Positions 44,068 to 52,420 of a DNA stretch of 64,000 nucleotides are shown piece after piece. Below the pieces are notes generated by a model, which saw nothing but the letters and a program-made list of their open reading frames with translations, made no database searches and was not told the DNA's origin. The position numbers and the translations under genes were made by a program. Where the stretch lies: assembly GCF_001591165.1 (NCBI RefSeq), contig NZ_BCUG01000008.1, positions 1-64,000 on the forward strand. Reading direction: 5' to 3'. Position 1 is the first letter of the stretch, and each line of letters begins with the position of its first letter. Source of the stretch: Thauera butanivorans NBRC 103042. Its GTDB lineage: Bacteria; Pseudomonadota; Gammaproteobacteria; Burkholderiales; Rhodocyclaceae.

Positions 44068-45368
44068 CAGGGCTCCCGCATCTACCCGAACGTCATCAAT
44101 CGTCCACCTCCTCCTCGTCCTGCGGTTCGAAGCCGAGCAACTCGGCACGGTACTCATCTGACGTGGCAGCCAGCAGCCGCTTGGTCTTGATGCTGGCCTT
44201 GCGTGAGGTGTTCAGCCGAATGAGATTCAGCGCGATGTGGCGTACCAGCGCCAAGTTGTGGGCAACGTGCCCGGTGCGGGCACGGGCGTAGTCGTCGGAG
44301 AACTGCACATCCAGGCACCAATGCAGCCGATTCTCTACTTCCCAGTGGCTTCGAACGGCATGCGCGATCTTGTCCGCATCGGGCGGCAGGCTGCTGATGT
44401 AGTGACGCCGCTCGACGCTCTTCTTGCCGGCGACGATGCGCGTGCGCTCGAGCGTGGCGAAGCTTCTCAGATCGGGCCACTGCTCGGCCTTGTAGAGCCG
44501 CGCGTCGGCCTCGAAGGTCTGGCATAGACGCACTTCCTCGCGTCCATGGCCGCGCGAACGTGTCTCGCAGGTACTGGCTGCTTCGAGCGGCCCGGCCACG
44601 CCGGCGTGGGTCAGCAGGATCGAATCGAGCAGCGTGGGATGGTTGTCCTTCACACACAACACGTAGTGCGCACCGCGTTCGCGGATCGTTCGTGCAATGG
44701 CCGTCTGGGTGCCCATGGCATCGATGGTGACGATGCAATCCTTGATGTCCAGCACACCCAGCAACTCGGGAATCGCCGTGATTTCGTTGGACTTCTCGCC
44801 CGTGGCCACTTGCCCGAGCACCACGCCCACCTCGGCAGCGAAGGCGCTGACCAGGTGCAGCGGCGCGGCCGCCGCCTTGCTCGTGGTGCGCCGACTGCTC
44901 TTGCCGTCGATGGCGATCACCTGCTCGTGACCAAGCGCCGGGATCACCATTGCGACCCAACTGCGAAAGGCGCGCTCGAAGCTCTCCGGATCGAGCAGTG
45001 CGAACACCCGCTCGAAGGTGTCGGAGGAAGCCACGCCGTAGTCCAGAGTCAGGAAACGGCGCAGCCAGTCGAGCTTCTCCTTGCCCCACTGCGAAATATC
45101 CTCGAAGTCGTCGGCGCCGCTGAGCACCGCGCACACCGCCACGGTAAGCAGTTCGTCCAGCCGGTGACGCGTCTGCTGCGCGTTGCGCCAGTCCTCGAGT
45201 CCTTCGAACACCTCGACCAGAGCCACCAATTTGTCCGCTTCCATTGCCCGTCCAAAAAGACAGGAAACTACACAAATCGGGGCGCCGTGAACAGGGGCGC
45301 GGTAAGCGCATGATCGTCAACGACATTCTTGGGGTGTCAACGACATGCGGGTAGCTGCGGGAGCCCTG
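44068..45368 (-). mobile_element. ISAs1-family insertion sequence, complete
   Basis: 1301 bp bounded by near-perfect inverted repeats (CAGGGCTCCCGCATCTACCC at 44068 and, reverse-complemented, CAGGGCTCCCGCAGCTACCC ending at 45368). A perfect 10-bp target duplication GCCATCCATT flanks it (44058-44067 and 45369-45378), indicating a fairly recent single insertion. Confidence 0.95.
44096..45244 (-). CDS. ISAs1-family transposase
   Basis: 382 residues, DDE-type, closely resembling H-repeat-associated and ISAs1 transposases: FEGLEDWRNAQQTRHRLDEL at the front, HEQVIAIDGKSSR (first Asp), CIVTIDAMGTQTAIA (second Asp) and SHWEVENRLHWCLDVQF (Glu). The frame is intact from ATG to TGA and fills the element, so the copy may be active. 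Confidence 0.95.
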   Translation of the reverse strand: MEADKLVALVEVFEGLEDWRNAQQTRHRLDELLTVAVCAVLSGADDFEDISQWGKEKLDWLRRFLTLDYGVASSDTFERVFALLDPESFERAFRSWVAMVIPALGHEQVIAIDGKSSRRTTSKAAAAPLHLVSAFAAEVGVVLGQVATGEKSNEITAIPELLGVLDIKDCIVTIDAMGTQTAIARTIRERGAHYVLCVKDNHPTLLDSILLTHAGVAGPLEAASTCETRSRGHGREEVRLCQTFEADARLYKAEQWPDLRSFATLERTRIVAGKKSVERRHYISSLPPDADKIAHAVRSHWEVENRLHWCLDVQFSDDYARARTGHVAHNLALVRHIALNLIRLNTSRKASIKTKRLLAATSDEYRAELLGFEPQDEEEVDD

Positions 45369-45498
45369 GCCATCCATTGCGAGCACAAAGATTTTCATGG
45401 CGAAAACGATACCATAATCGGCGGTCTCGCCACTCGGTCCCGAGCCGTGATTCGTTTAGAGTCAGTACTCCTTCAATGACGGAAGAGGCTGGAACATC

Positions 45499-45812
45499 AT
45501 GACTATAACCAAGGTTGCGTTACTAGTCCGCTTGGAAGCCAAGCCGGGCGAAGAGTCTACCGTTGCGAGCTTCCTGGAAAAGGAAAACGCACTCGCGCTC
45601 GCGAACGAGGAGGAAGCGACGCCGGTATGGTTCGCCTCGCGCCTGGGCCCCTCCATTTTTGGCATTTTCGACGCCTTTGCCGACGACGCGGGCCGACAAG
45701 CTCACCGGCCGGCCCAATCGCGGCGGCGTTGATGGTCAAAGCGCCGGAGTTGCTGGCGCAACCGCCGCAAATCGGGCCGGTCGACGTGCTGGCGGCCAAG
45801 TTGACCGGCTAG
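45499..45812 (+). pseudogene. Antibiotic-biosynthesis-monooxygenase (YgiN-like) protein, single frameshift
   Basis: The frame from the ATG 45499 gives MTITKVALLVRLEAKPGEES to FDAFADDAGRQAH, a small ABM/YgiN-type ferredoxin-like monooxygenase. After 45706 the expected continuation (GPIAAALMVKAPELLAQPPQ then VDVLAAKLTG) is in the next frame. One extra base between 45706 and 45707 (CACC-T-GG) would restore a protein of about 104 residues. Either a real one-base loss or a sequence error. A promoter was not identified. Confidence 0.7.
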
Positions 45813-46164
45813 CCGGTCGTCCCCGGACGACTCGTCATGCGTGCGCTGCCGCCGGGGCGGTGGCGCACCAGGCAACGACCTTCGACTGCGCTACGACTTT
45901 TTGAGGAGCGCTTTTCGAACTGGATGGAGTGCAAGGCAACGCAGCCGAGCCGATATTGCTTCCTGGCCGGCAGTGCGTCCGTTGCGCGGGGGCACGATGG
46001 CGAAGACCGATCCGCTCTGCCCGAATCTGCCTCCGGCCGTCTGATGAACGGGGCGAGCATCCGTCATCAGCCTGCCGGTCACCCCTCTGGCGGCGTCGAC
46101 CTAGTGCGAGGATGTTCCAGATGTGCCGAGCACGCGGAGGTCGTGCCCTCTGGCGGCGCCCAGT
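45813..46164. other. Spacer downstream of the bmo operon
   Basis: About 350 bp between the ABM remnant and the bmoG stop. I find no gene, strong hairpin or T-run that would mark the end of the bmo transcript. Confidence 0.5.
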
Positions 46165-47871
46165 TCATTCATCGAACCCGCCCTCGCGCATCAACTTGTC
46201 GTGTACCCGCTCCGTGCCCTTGAAGCGCTCTGGCGCGGGCTTGGGCGATGCGCGAGTCACCAGGGCGCCGACGCCCAACATCGACCCGACGACGCTGACT
46301 GCGACGCGTATCACGTCGGTGACCATATCGAGGGCGTCGAGAACCCCGTCTTCAGCCAAGTCGCCATATCGGCCAGTCATGGCGTTGAGTCCGTAAAAGT
46401 CCGACTCGTTCGCCAGGGTTCGAGCGAGCACTTCATCCGGGCGCAGCCCCGCATTTCGTGCAATCCACCGGATGGGTGTGTCAAGCGACTGCAGGAAAAT
46501 GGATGCCCCAGAAGCAACGTCGCCTTCAAGTCGCCCCATCTCTTGCTGCACCTTTTCAGCCGCACGAATCATTGCGACGCCGCCCCCGGGCAGCACTCCC
46601 GACTTCGCGGCCGCCAAGAGCGCCCGATGAGCGTTCTCGGCGAGCGGCAAACGCGTCTTGATCTCAACGTCCGTCGGCCCCCCGATATGCAGCTTGGCGC
46701 TACCTGCAGCCAGCAACTTCAGCCGCTCCTTTCGCTTCTCGATGTAGTCGAGCTTTGCCGATGGGGAGTCGCCCACGGAAACGTCGCCGCGATCGAGTTC
46801 AGCACGCACCAGCGCGATTCGGTCTTCCAATGCAGACGGATTGTTTCCGGCGCCTCTCAGAGTCACACCATCCGCCTCTAGGATTGCTTCGTCCGCCTGC
46901 CCCAAGTCACCTTCCGACAGTGATCCCAAAGACCTGAGTGCGAATTCGACGAATCCCTCCCTTCCAAACGCCGTCCCCCCGAATTTGCTCGTCAGGTCAA
47001 GCAGGGCCTCGCGACGCGTATCGCCATACATTGGCGCCCTGACGACCGCAACAGCCAAGGTGCCTTCATTTTGATTCCGGACGAGCAGCGTCTCGACGTC
47101 GATACCCACCGAGTCGGCCAGAATCAGCAAGGGTCTCCGTGAACTGCGAGCTAGCTCCAGCGCCGGAAGAATCTCGTCCGCCGTCTCGATCGCGTCGCAA
47201 TGGAAAAGGATAAGTGGCCGGGCGAACTCGACCTGCCCTGTTGGCGGCAACAAGGCCGTGACGAGCGGCACCGTGTCGAAATAACTGCCCTGCGCGACTT
47301 CAAGGACGTCCTCGACCGAATTACCCATTTCTACTTCGATCGTGCCTTCAGCCCCGACCCTTTCGAAGGCCTCCACGAGGAGATCCGCCACGCGACGGTC
47401 GCCGTTGGCAGCGGTTTGGGCAACGGCGGTGAGCATTCCCCGGTCGGCGCGCCGGGCCATGTCGTTCAGGGCGACCAACGCGGCATAGGCAGCCAAACCC
47501 AGACCTCGACGGACCTCCAGGGTATCCGCCCCGGCACCGATCAGTTTGAGCGCCCGCACGGCCAGATCCGCCGTAAAAACGGTTGCAGTGGAGGTGCCGT
47601 CGCCAAAGGACTCGGACACTGCGACGGCTGCGTTGCGCAGCAACCGGACACCAAGTTCTTCCTCGCTGTCCGGCAACGACAGGTGACGTGCGACCTCGAC
47701 GCCGTCCTTGCTGACGTGCGGAGCCAATCCGGCCCGATGCGCAAGCATGACGTGGCGGCCCTGGGGCCCCAGCGTTGTTCCAACCAATTCCGCCAACGCC
47801 TTCATTCCGCGGACCAGGGCCAAGTGCGCAGTTAACCCTGTGGTTGTCTTCTTGCAATTTAAACTGATCAC
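46165..47871 (-). CDS. bmoG: GroEL-like chaperonin of the monooxygenase cluster (MmoG/BmoG)
   Basis: 568-residue group I chaperonin. ATP-site motifs are kept: TLGPQGRHVM, SKDGVEVAR, FGDGTSTATV and LPGGGVAMIRA. The C-terminus ends KLMREGGFDE without the GGM repeats of housekeeping GroEL, and the sequence diverges from GroEL in the apical region. MmoG homologues are needed for soluble monooxygenase assembly. It is the last gene of the bmo operon, 10 bp after the 95-residue ORF. Confidence 0.9.
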   Translation of the reverse strand: MISLNCKKTTTGLTAHLALVRGMKALAELVGTTLGPQGRHVMLAHRAGLAPHVSKDGVEVARHLSLPDSEEELGVRLLRNAAVAVSESFGDGTSTATVFTADLAVRALKLIGAGADTLEVRRGLGLAAYAALVALNDMARRADRGMLTAVAQTAANGDRRVADLLVEAFERVGAEGTIEVEMGNSVEDVLEVAQGSYFDTVPLVTALLPPTGQVEFARPLILFHCDAIETADEILPALELARSSRRPLLILADSVGIDVETLLVRNQNEGTLAVAVVRAPMYGDTRREALLDLTSKFGGTAFGREGFVEFALRSLGSLSEGDLGQADEAILEADGVTLRGAGNNPSALEDRIALVRAELDRGDVSVGDSPSAKLDYIEKRKERLKLLAAGSAKLHIGGPTDVEIKTRLPLAENAHRALLAAAKSGVLPGGGVAMIRAAEKVQQEMGRLEGDVASGASIFLQSLDTPIRWIARNAGLRPDEVLARTLANESDFYGLNAMTGRYGDLAEDGVLDALDMVTDVIRVAVSVVGSMLGVGALVTRASPKPAPERFKGTERVHDKLMREGGFDE

Positions 47872-47881
47872 GTTCTGCTTC

Positions 47882-48169
47882 TCATATAATGTTTCTCATC
47901 GAACCACGACCAATACTGAGCCTGAGTCCCTTCAGTCTCTTCAAACGGACCCACGCCCACAACAGCTTTCTCTCCGTATAGCAGAGGGATGCACGCACTT
48001 CCGCTTCGTCGTCGCGGTCATAAACCTGTTCGAGCAAACCCCGAACAATGTTGACACGCTCATCGCCCAGCTTTTCACTTAATTCTTGGGCAAGGCGCTC
48101 CAGTTGTCCGACGCTCTCGCCGAGTGTTGCCGCTGCACCGGCCAGAAAATCTCTTTCTTCTTGACTCAT
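47882..48169 (-). CDS. Small helical protein of the bmo operon
   Basis: 95 residues, acidic helical N-terminus (MSQEERDFLAGAAATLGESV) and basic C-terminus (LWAWVRLKRLKGLRLSIGRG). No family recognised. It is between bmoC (47 bp) and bmoG (10 bp) on the same strand, so it is part of the transcript; a role in assembly or regulation is only a guess. Confidence 0.6.
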   Translation of the reverse strand: MSQEERDFLAGAAATLGESVGQLERLAQELSEKLGDERVNIVRGLLEQVYDRDDEAEVRASLCYTERKLLWAWVRLKRLKGLRLSIGRGSMRNII

Positions 48170-48216
48170 GGTCTCGTAAACGCTGCCCGTCGCGCCCCGG
48201 TTTCTTCAAGCGCCGT

Positions 48217-49311
48217 TCAACCGCCGCTCGCTACGAATTCTTCCCTGTGAACTCTATTGTCGGGAATTCCAAGCTCGCGACAAGCGCCGAGCGCGGCCGC
48301 GATCATCGGTCCGGGCCCGCACAGGTAAACGTTCTCGGGTATCTGGCTACTGGCGGCGAAATGTTCTTTGAACGCAGCTACGGCGTTACCACGGTAGCCT
48401 TCCCATTCGGCAGAAGGGACCATCAGGGCGAGATGCAGCGTGAGCCCCGGAAGCGTTCGCTTGATGTCCCGGAGTTCCTTCTCGTAGAACATCGTTGCGG
48501 TGTCCTGCATGCCGAAGAAGAGGTGACACTCGCCGTTGAATCCTCGCCGCCCGAGCTCGCGCAGCATGCTCGCGAGAGGCGCCAGCCCCGTGCTACCCGC
48601 CAGGAACGCAATCGTCCCACCTCTCGCTGGGCTGTCCGCTGGCAGCGTGAAGTCCTCCACCAACTCGTGTTCACGCAGCACGAACTCGCCGAACGGTCCC
48701 TTCACGTTGATCGTCTGCCCTGCCGCTGCGCGTTGCTCCAGATAGGCCGCATAGTATCCGCCGGGGACGAGTCGGATCAAGAACTCGAGCAATCCGGCGT
48801 CGTTTGGAAGGTTCGCCAGCGAAAACGCCCTGGTCTCGAGCGAATCGGCTGTACTGATTTCGACATACTGCCCGGGAACGAAGTCGAACCGTGCAGGCAT
48901 TCCTTCGGCGTCGAGTGCCTGCAGCACCAGACGGTAAACGGTGCTAGAGAGTCTCTCCACGCTGACGACGCTCGTCTTCGCCTCGGTAGCCGTAACGGTA
49001 CCGAGACGGTCGCTGGTATACGGAAACTCAAGGACCAGATCGCTGCGTGGGAAGGTATCGCAGGTGACCACCACCCCGTCCTCTTCTTCGTCAGGCGGCA
49101 AGACCTGAACGTTGATATGATCGCCCAGTTCATAGTCGCCCTCGCTGCACAAGGCCTTGCAACTGCCGCAAAACGCCTTTCTGCATTGACACAGCAAACG
49201 GACGTTCTGGCGCAACGCCGCGGCGAGCAGGTTTTCGTCCTCGCCGCAATCGTACTCGTATGTCACGCCGTCTTCGAAGCGGGCGACTATTTTATATTGT
49301 TGCATCAGCAT
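48217..49311 (-). CDS. bmoC: Butane monooxygenase reductase (MmoC-type)
   Basis: 364 residues. An N-terminal plant-type [2Fe-2S] ferredoxin domain (CQCRKAFCGSCKALCSEGDY, with a distal TCDTFP cysteine) is followed by an FAD domain (RAFSLANLP) and an NADH domain (IAFLAGSTGLAPLASML, CGPGPM). It passes electrons from NADH to the di-iron hydroxylase. Start is MLMQQ at 49311 or two codons later. Part of the bmo operon; length fits MmoC and its relatives. Confidence 0.9.
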   Translation of the reverse strand: MLMQQYKIVARFEDGVTYEYDCGEDENLLAAALRQNVRLLCQCRKAFCGSCKALCSEGDYELGDHINVQVLPPDEEEDGVVVTCDTFPRSDLVLEFPYTSDRLGTVTATEAKTSVVSVERLSSTVYRLVLQALDAEGMPARFDFVPGQYVEISTADSLETRAFSLANLPNDAGLLEFLIRLVPGGYYAAYLEQRAAAGQTINVKGPFGEFVLREHELVEDFTLPADSPARGGTIAFLAGSTGLAPLASMLRELGRRGFNGECHLFFGMQDTATMFYEKELRDIKRTLPGLTLHLALMVPSAEWEGYRGNAVAAFKEHFAASSQIPENVYLCGPGPMIAAALGACRELGIPDNRVHREEFVASGG

Positions 49312-49369
49312 ATACCTTCAGTCTCCTACTAGGGTGTCGCGTCCATCAGTTGGCGTCTCGAACCCCCTC

Positions 49370-49633
49370 TCATTGACCTTCACCGCCCAGTAGCATGGCC
49401 ACAGTGGGGCGCCGTAAGAATCGAATTTTGGATCTCGCCGCGACGACGCAGCTCTCCGGGTGCTGGGCGCATCCGGTATGAACGTGCGCATCGCCGTTGT
49501 AGATGTCCCATCGCCACATGATCGTCAGCTCTGTGGCGAAAACCCGGAAGCCATCTTCTTCCAGGACCAGCGTCGGTTCGCCGACAGTCTCGGGCAAACC
49601 GGGCAGATCGGGTATTGCCGGCGCTTCTTTCAT
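49370..49633 (-). CDS. bmoD: MmoD/BmoD-like accessory protein
   Basis: 87 residues from the ATG 49633 (MKEAPAIPDLPGLPETVG). The core FRVFATELTIMWRWDIYNGD, then HTGCAQHPESC, is the pattern of MmoD, which binds hydroxylase and affects assembly or copper response in methanotrophs. Its place immediately before the reductase gene matches mmoXYBZDC order. An upstream in-frame start would add nine residues. Confidence 0.8.
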   Translation of the reverse strand: MKEAPAIPDLPGLPETVGEPTLVLEEDGFRVFATELTIMWRWDIYNGDAHVHTGCAQHPESCVVAARSKIRFLRRPTVAMLLGGEGQ

Positions 49634-49814
49634 ATCTCCCCCTCGCCCAGTCACTTCCACCTCGATCGGGTGAAAGCGACCGCGCTCTCGGATTAGAGTA
49701 CTTTACGTTACGATCTTGTGGCCACCCCGCGTCCGCGGCCACGCAGGTTTCCGTCCGCCGCGATCCATCGTCCGGAGGCCCTCGGGAAGTCGTGGTCCTC
49801 CGAGGACGGCTCGA

Positions 49815-50093
49815 TTATGCCGATTCCGCGCAAGTCGGGTCGATCATCCGATGTATGCGGGACACCTTGTCGGCGGGAAAGTCTCCCGATCTTGCATGCT
49901 CGCGGATGGAGGCCTCATCGGGAGCGATATAGATGCAGTAGAGCTTGTCGTCGGTGACGTAGCTTTTGACCCATTGGATTTGTGGCCCCATGGAGCGGAG
50001 GATTCCACAGGATTTCTGCGACACCGACGCGAGGTCCCGCTCCGTCAGCTTCCCTGCCCCCGGAATCGAACGTTCGATGATGTATTTCGGCAT
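49815..50093 (-). CDS. DUF4242-family small protein
   Basis: 92 residues (MPKYIIERSIPGAGKLTERD, then GPQIQWVKSYVTDDKLYCIY) matching the DUF4242 ferredoxin-like family, some members of which bind nickel. It is inserted between bmoZ and bmoD, same strand, with 83 bp containing a strong hairpin upstream. A small metal-binding or product-handling role in the pathway is possible. The family assignment is confident; its function is not known. Confidence 0.8.
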   Translation of the reverse strand: MPKYIIERSIPGAGKLTERDLASVSQKSCGILRSMGPQIQWVKSYVTDDKLYCIYIAPDEASIREHARSGDFPADKVSRIHRMIDPTCAESA

Positions 50094-50131
50094 TCCCTGC
50101 TCCTTTCAGTCTTGATGGCTATTTTGACCAG

Positions 50132-50153
50132 TCCTCCCCGTTGTCGGGGAGGA
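50132..50153 (-). promoter_or_regulatory. Intercistronic hairpin after bmoZ
   Basis: TCCTCCCCG/CGGGGAGGA with a TTGT loop in the 83-bp gap between bmoZ and the DUF4242 gene. No T-run follows on the minus strand, so it probably stabilises or processes the bmoXYBZ message or partly attenuates downstream genes. Confidence 0.6.
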
Positions 50154-50176
50154 TCCGGCTCAGAACGTCCGGCCGC

Positions 50177-50683
50177 TTACTGCACGGAAATCATCGTTAC
50201 ACCCCGTGCCTCGCGCAACTCGTCGAGGGAGGTAGTCAGATACGTGGGCGCCCTCAGCTTCATGAGCTTCGCCACCAACTCCTTCTCTGCCGGCGCGAAG
50301 AAGTTGATGGGCATCATCGGCGGTTTGCACGCCTTGCGGAAGGCGACACAAAGCCGCTCCATCTCGTAGTGACAGTCGATGTCCGCAGCCTTTTTCAGCC
50401 ACTCCGCTGCGACTTCCTTTGCGCAGCGGCCGTCGATCGTCTTGGTGAGGAGGTCTTCGTCCGAGGCCGTGGCCTCGGCATGAAGCTGGCTGACCCGCAT
50501 CTCGATGCGCGACTCGATCCAATTGTATTCCTTCTTGAGATCGTACGTCGTGCGATCCGGCCCCGTATGCTCCGCGCGGAAGCGGGCGAGCATGTCGGTG
50601 CCTTCGCGCGCTGTCCTGATCGCAGTGATCTTCTCGATCCACTCGTCGCGCACCGGTGTGTTGTACCAAACCTGTTTCGACAT
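50177..50683 (-). CDS. bmoZ: Butane monooxygenase hydroxylase gamma subunit
   Basis: 168 residues, all-helical, with the MmoZ pattern (WYNTPVRDEWIEKITAIRTA, DLKKEYNWIESRIEMRVSQL). Structural subunit of the (alpha beta gamma)2 hydroxylase. It follows bmoB by 14 bp; length agrees with MmoZ (about 170). The bases before its ATG at 50683 read AGGAGGATAGACGAC. Confidence 0.9.
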   Translation of the reverse strand: MSKQVWYNTPVRDEWIEKITAIRTAREGTDMLARFRAEHTGPDRTTYDLKKEYNWIESRIEMRVSQLHAEATASDEDLLTKTIDGRCAKEVAAEWLKKAADIDCHYEMERLCVAFRKACKPPMMPINFFAPAEKELVAKLMKLRAPTYLTTSLDELREARGVTMISVQ

Positions 50684-50697
50684 GTCGTCTATCCTCC

Positions 50698-51111
50698 TCA
50701 GTAAACGCTTTCGACCTTGGTTTCGAGACCAAGGAGCTCGTTGGTGATGATGAACTGATTGCCGAGGGTCATCGCCCGCCCAACGGTGGTGCTGACGTTG
50801 ACCAGCAAATCGTACACCGTATACTTCTTGCCCAGCAGTTCGGTGGCTTCGTCACAATCGATGACGATCTTTCCGTTGGCCTTGATCCACCAGTATCCAC
50901 CGCGGTCCTCGACGGCGATGGTCGGGTTGTCCTCCATCTGCGGCTTGATCATCTCGTCGACGACCGCGTCGATCTCTTCGGTCTTCATCAGGGCCAGAAC
51001 CACGGCTTCGCTCGTGGGTAGAGCACTGTTCTCTTCGCTCAAAAAGTCATCGATGAAGTCCTGGCCTTCTTTACCATTGGTGCCAGCGTGGTATGCATTT
51101 ACGTTTGACAT
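50698..51111 (-). CDS. bmoB: Butane monooxygenase regulatory/coupling protein (MmoB-type)
   Basis: 137 residues from the ATG 51111 (MSNVNAYHAGTNGKEGQDFI). The MmoB/DmpM fold is visible: VVLALMKTEEIDAVVDEMIK, GYWWIKANGKIVIDCDEATE, then VYDLLVNVSTTVGRAMTLGN. It binds hydroxylase and controls O2 and substrate access. The longer frame to 51138 runs into bmoY and is rejected. The gap to bmoY is 16 bp. Confidence 0.9.
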   Translation of the reverse strand: MSNVNAYHAGTNGKEGQDFIDDFLSEENSALPTSEAVVLALMKTEEIDAVVDEMIKPQMEDNPTIAVEDRGGYWWIKANGKIVIDCDEATELLGKKYTVYDLLVNVSTTVGRAMTLGNQFIITNELLGLETKVESVY

Positions 51112-51127
51112 TCGGTCTGCCCCTGAA

Positions 51128-52303
51128 TTAGTAGCCACTCAGCACATCGTCGATGAACGCCGCGCGGTTGAACTTGAAGTTGATCGGTTCAGCGAACCGC
51201 GCCGCCCAGTCGTCCACCACGCGTTCGACACTGGCGCGCACGCCCTCCCGGCAAGTCACCCCATCGATCTTTACCGGAACCTCCTTGTAGATTGCCAGGA
51301 AGGCCTTCAATGCGCGGCCCACTTGCGGGAGATAGCGCCCTGTCCATGCCCGCAGGTAGCGCCTGTTGTGTTGGGCGTATACCGGCTCGTCTTCGATCAG
51401 AAATTTGAAGCACAGTGCCGTTACGCCGTCGCGGGCTTGCAGGTGATACGTCAGCGCCTGGTTCTGAATGAAGGGCGTCAGCGTGTCTCCATGGATGCCG
51501 CCGAGCCGCTGGAAGAATTCGCGCCGGACAAATTGCCCGAAAATATGGTCGTAGACGGCGTGGATCGCCCAAAGCTGCTCGACCCAGTCGTAGGTCTCGG
51601 CCCAGATGTGCTCGACGAACTCGCGGGCGGGTTTCCATGACTTGTCCTCAGTCCATGCCTGCTTGGCTTCGGCCAGGTCGGCGTCGAAGCCAGGGAACAC
51701 CTTGCTCAACAGCACGCGCTGCATCTGGATCATCTGACCGGCGTCGTTCTTGTCGAACGCGGCCTCGGCAATCCAGGTTTTGATCAGATCAGAAAGGCCA
51801 CCGTAAACTGTTGTTGAATGGGCGCTGAACAGACCGTACTCGTTATAGACGAACGCGCCGTAGTGCCGGGCCAGGATGTGCTCCCGCCACGCGGCGTTCA
51901 TCATTTCCGCGTCGCCGCCCTCGGCCCAACTCTTCATCGCGCGTTCGGCTGTCTGCCCTTCCTCGTTCTTCTGCTTCACGTAGGGCATGAACCAGCGCTT
52001 CGACGGGTCGCGGAAATGGAACCAGTTGCTGGAGAGGGCCGCGGTCGACTCGACGCCGTAGTTCGGCCTGCCACCCGGCCACTTCTGTACGACTTCACCC
52101 ACCTCCTGGCTGCCCGGGACGGCGTCCAGTGAATTCTGCGCATGCAACATCACCGCTTCATACTCGGTGAGTCGGCGCCAGCCGCGTTTGGCGAAAGGAA
52201 TATGGTCACGCTTGGTTTCCAGCGGCGCCTTGGGTACGACCTCCTGAATGCAGGCTTGGCGCTCCGGGTCTACCATCCCGCGCGTAAAGATGTTTGTTGA
52301 CAT
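51128..52303 (-). CDS. bmoY: Butane monooxygenase hydroxylase beta subunit
   Basis: 391 residues, MmoY-like (DPERQACIQEVVPKAPLETK, GWRRLTEYEAVMLHAQNSLD, SNWFHFRDPSKRWFMPYV). Same helical fold as alpha but without the di-iron ligands. It follows bmoX after 117 bp that contain a strong hairpin, and precedes bmoB by 16 bp. Length is within a few residues of MmoY. Confidence 0.92.
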   Translation of the reverse strand: MSTNIFTRGMVDPERQACIQEVVPKAPLETKRDHIPFAKRGWRRLTEYEAVMLHAQNSLDAVPGSQEVGEVVQKWPGGRPNYGVESTAALSSNWFHFRDPSKRWFMPYVKQKNEEGQTAERAMKSWAEGGDAEMMNAAWREHILARHYGAFVYNEYGLFSAHSTTVYGGLSDLIKTWIAEAAFDKNDAGQMIQMQRVLLSKVFPGFDADLAEAKQAWTEDKSWKPAREFVEHIWAETYDWVEQLWAIHAVYDHIFGQFVRREFFQRLGGIHGDTLTPFIQNQALTYHLQARDGVTALCFKFLIEDEPVYAQHNRRYLRAWTGRYLPQVGRALKAFLAIYKEVPVKIDGVTCREGVRASVERVVDDWAARFAEPINFKFNRAAFIDDVLSGY

Positions 52304-52344
52304 ATTTATCTACTCCATATAGTGCTGTTCGTTCGTTGGCACGT

Positions 52345-52366
52345 CCGCCCGCTCGTAGGCGGGCGG
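52345..52366 (-). promoter_or_regulatory. Intercistronic hairpin between bmoX and bmoY
   Basis: Perfect 8-bp stem CCGCCCGC/GCGGGCGG with a six-base loop in the bmoX-bmoY gap, without a T-run. Likely an mRNA-stability or processing element that lets bmoX be expressed above the rest. Confidence 0.55.
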
Positions 52367-52420
52367 CAAGTCTTCCCCGCCGGCGCATCTCTCGCCTGGC
52401 GGCGTGCGCCGGCCCAACCC

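Larger units (their letters stand above)
43995..45398 (-). pseudogene. N-terminal fragment of a GlxA-type (DJ-1/AraC) regulator, split by ISAs1
   Basis: Reading from the ATG 45398 and removing the IS plus one target copy gives MKIFVLAMDGVFDLGLSAVL then DTLGTANELARA, the start of the DJ-1/PfpI domain of GlxA-type AraC regulators. The frame is then lost at the IS21 remnant. Only about 30 codons survive, so the gene is dead. Confidence 0.7.
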
